5,894 nucleotides of DNA from Mageeibacillus sp. UBA5734 (GTDB taxonomy: Bacteria > Bacillota > Clostridia > Saccharofermentanales > UBA5734): contig DIGA01000053.1 in NCBI GenBank assembly GCA_002419365.1, positions 1 to 5,894 on the forward strand. Reading direction: 5' to 3'. The translations under genes were made by a program, and so were the position numbers. This document shows positions 4,553 through 5,894 of this stretch, piece by piece. Numbering within the stretch: position 1 is the first letter of the stretch; each line of letters opens with the position of its first letter. The notes under the pieces are model-generated. The model saw nothing but the letters and a program-made list of their open reading frames with translations. It was not told the origin of the DNA and ran no database searches.

Positions 4553-5842
4553 ATGAATGCGAAAGAGATGGCGATCCGGGCCAGAAAAGCCTCACGCCAG
4601 ATGATGGCACTGGATTCTGCCACCAAGGAAAAGGCTTTGAACAATATCGCAGCGTCACTGCTGGAAAATGAACCGGCTATTCTGGCTGCCAACAAGGTTG
4701 ACCTCGAGCGCAGTTCAAGGGAAGGCCTGGCGGCGCCCTTGCTCAAACGTCTGAAATTTGACCTGGCCAAGATCAAGGACGTCGTGGCAGGGATCCACAG
4801 CCTGATCGACCTGCCAGAACCGGTCGGCCAGACCCTCCTGATGACGGAACTCGAACCAGGCCTGGACCTTTTCCGGGTTTCGAGCCCGATCGGAGTCATC
4901 GGGGTCATTTTCGAATCCCGTCCGGATGCACTGGTCCAGATTTCAACCTTGTGTCTGAAGTCCAGCAATGCGGTGCTGCTCAAAGGTGGTTCAGAAGCTC
5001 TGGAGACGAACCGGACTCTGGCGGAAATCATCCATGGAGCTGGCGTGGCGGCCGGCATGCCGGACGGCTGGCTCAATCTGCTCGAAACACGGGCCGATGT
5101 CAACACCTTGCTCGAAATGGACCAGGATGTGGATTTGCTGATCCCGCGTGGTTCGAATGAATTCGTCCGCTACATCATGGACCACACGCGTATTCCGGTG
5201 CTGGGCCATGCAGATGGCGTCTGCCACCTGTACCTGGCGGATGATGCTGAAGAGCAGATGGCCATTGAGATAGCAGTCGACAGCAAGACCCAGTATGTGG
5301 CTGTCTGTAATGCAGTCGAAACGATTCTGGTCGATCGCGCCTGTGCCGATACGTTCTTGCTGCCTCTGTCTGAAGCACTCAAAGCCCGGGGTGTCGAGAT
5401 TTTTGGCTGTGAAGAAACCTGCCGCCGGCTCGGCTGCCAGCCCGTTACAGACTGGCACACCGAATATCTCGATTACAAGGTGTCACTCAAAATTGTCGAT
5501 CACCTCGAGGCTGCGATTGAACACATCAATCAGCACGGGTCCGGCCACACCGAAGCGATCGTCACAGCTGACGAGCAAAAAGCACGCCAGTTCATGCTGA
5601 TGGTCGATTCCGGCAATGTTTTCTGGAACGCCTCCACCCGTTTTTCCGACGGTTTCCGTTATGGATTCGGGGCCGAGGTCGGTATCAGCACGAGCAAGAT
5701 CCATGCCCGCGGACCGGTAGGGGTGGAAGGTCTGCTGACCTACAAGTACAAATTGTTCGGCCATGGCCAGAAAGTGTCTGATTTTGCTGCCGGAGACAAG
5801 ATCTTCACGCACCGCCACCCGGACCGGCCTATTCCGTTCTGA
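4553..5842 (+). CDS. proA: Gamma-glutamyl phosphate reductase (glutamate-5-semialdehyde dehydrogenase)
   Basis: This gene encodes a 429-residue cytosolic enzyme of the aldehyde dehydrogenase superfamily. It reduces gamma-glutamyl phosphate with NADPH to glutamate 5-semialdehyde, the second step of proline synthesis from glutamate. Visible family motifs are SPIGVIGVIFESRPDA (111-126), the LLKGGSEA cofactor loop (142-149), HADGVCHLY (219-227), the catalytic cysteine C252 in VCNAVETILV, and the C-terminal signature GFGAEVGISTSKIHARGP (371-388). It is complete and slightly longer than the usual 410-420 residues. Its C-terminal third (DSGNVFWNASTRFSDGF, RGPVGVEGLL) resembles the reductase half of plant P5C synthetase more than E. 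coli ProA, judged from memory of those sequences. The glutamate 5-kinase gene proB, its usual partner, is not upstream and would have to lie after 5842 or elsewhere. It follows a DnaA-box cluster and appears to be transcribed separately from the operon before it. Confidence 0.96.
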   Translation: MNAKEMAIRARKASRQMMALDSATKEKALNNIAASLLENEPAILAANKVDLERSSREGLAAPLLKRLKFDLAKIKDVVAGIHSLIDLPEPVGQTLLMTELEPGLDLFRVSSPIGVIGVIFESRPDALVQISTLCLKSSNAVLLKGGSEALETNRTLAEIIHGAGVAAGMPDGWLNLLETRADVNTLLEMDQDVDLLIPRGSNEFVRYIMDHTRIPVLGHADGVCHLYLADDAEEQMAIEIAVDSKTQYVAVCNAVETILVDRACADTFLLPLSEALKARGVEIFGCEETCRRLGCQPVTDWHTEYLDYKVSLKIVDHLEAAIEHINQHGSGHTEAIVTADEQKARQFMLMVDSGNVFWNASTRFSDGFRYGFGAEVGISTSKIHARGPVGVEGLLTYKYKLFGHGQKVSDFAAGDKIFTHRHPDRPIPF

Positions 5843-5894
5843 TTCCAGGCCAAATCCTGCCAAAAGCCGGGTTAGTGTAAAGTAGTTCTCGGTG

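Noticed and set aside
4495..5106. 203-residue minus-strand open frame opposite proA
   Set aside because: It is the complement of a clearly recognised proA, is rich in S/R/A, and has no family signature.

Overview
This 5.9 kb window is ordinary chromosomal DNA from a bacterium with fairly high GC genes, probably a Firmicutes/Clostridia-type organism. That placement is an inference. It rests on the strong AGGAGG-like ribosome binding sites, the membrane-anchored NusG domain II protein next to a Gx-family transporter, a small DUF3006 protein and a YpsC-type THUMP methyltransferase. No mobile element, phage gene or CRISPR array is visible.

Left edge, minus strand: a complete tRNA-Arg(CCU) gene with encoded CCA (1-77) lies downstream of a 75-residue DUF3006 protein (117-344). 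A good sigma-70-type promoter for the tRNA overlaps the DUF3006 stop codon. A divergent, partly AT-rich intergenic region (345-691) separates these genes from the plus-strand genes. It holds a perfect -10 hexamer (TATAAT) for the plus-strand operon.

Centre, plus strand: five tightly packed genes look like one operon (692-4267). They encode a membrane-anchored NusG domain II protein (TTG start), a Gx transporter/HepS-I-like membrane protein (4-nt ATGA overlap), a PAP2 lipid phosphatase (17-nt overlap), a THUMP-domain rRNA methyltransferase of the RlmL/YpsC family, and a small sugar-phosphate nucleotidyltransferase. The first three form a membrane module plausibly connected with isoprenoid or lipid carriers or with redox chemistry. 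The last two are cytosolic and appear functionally unrelated.

Right side: the 285-bp gap 4268-4552 contains a clear cluster of DnaA boxes. There are four head-to-tail boxes at 4445-4484, two of them perfect TTATCCACA and directly abutting. A perfect box in the opposite orientation lies at 4293-4301, with a degenerate neighbour. This is the most interesting feature of the window: a DnaA-titration/regulatory cluster or, less likely, part of an origin. It lies immediately upstream of proA (4553-5842), the gamma-glutamyl phosphate reductase of proline synthesis, whose candidate promoter overlaps the boxes. No proB is present. The last 52 bases hold no recognisable gene or terminator.
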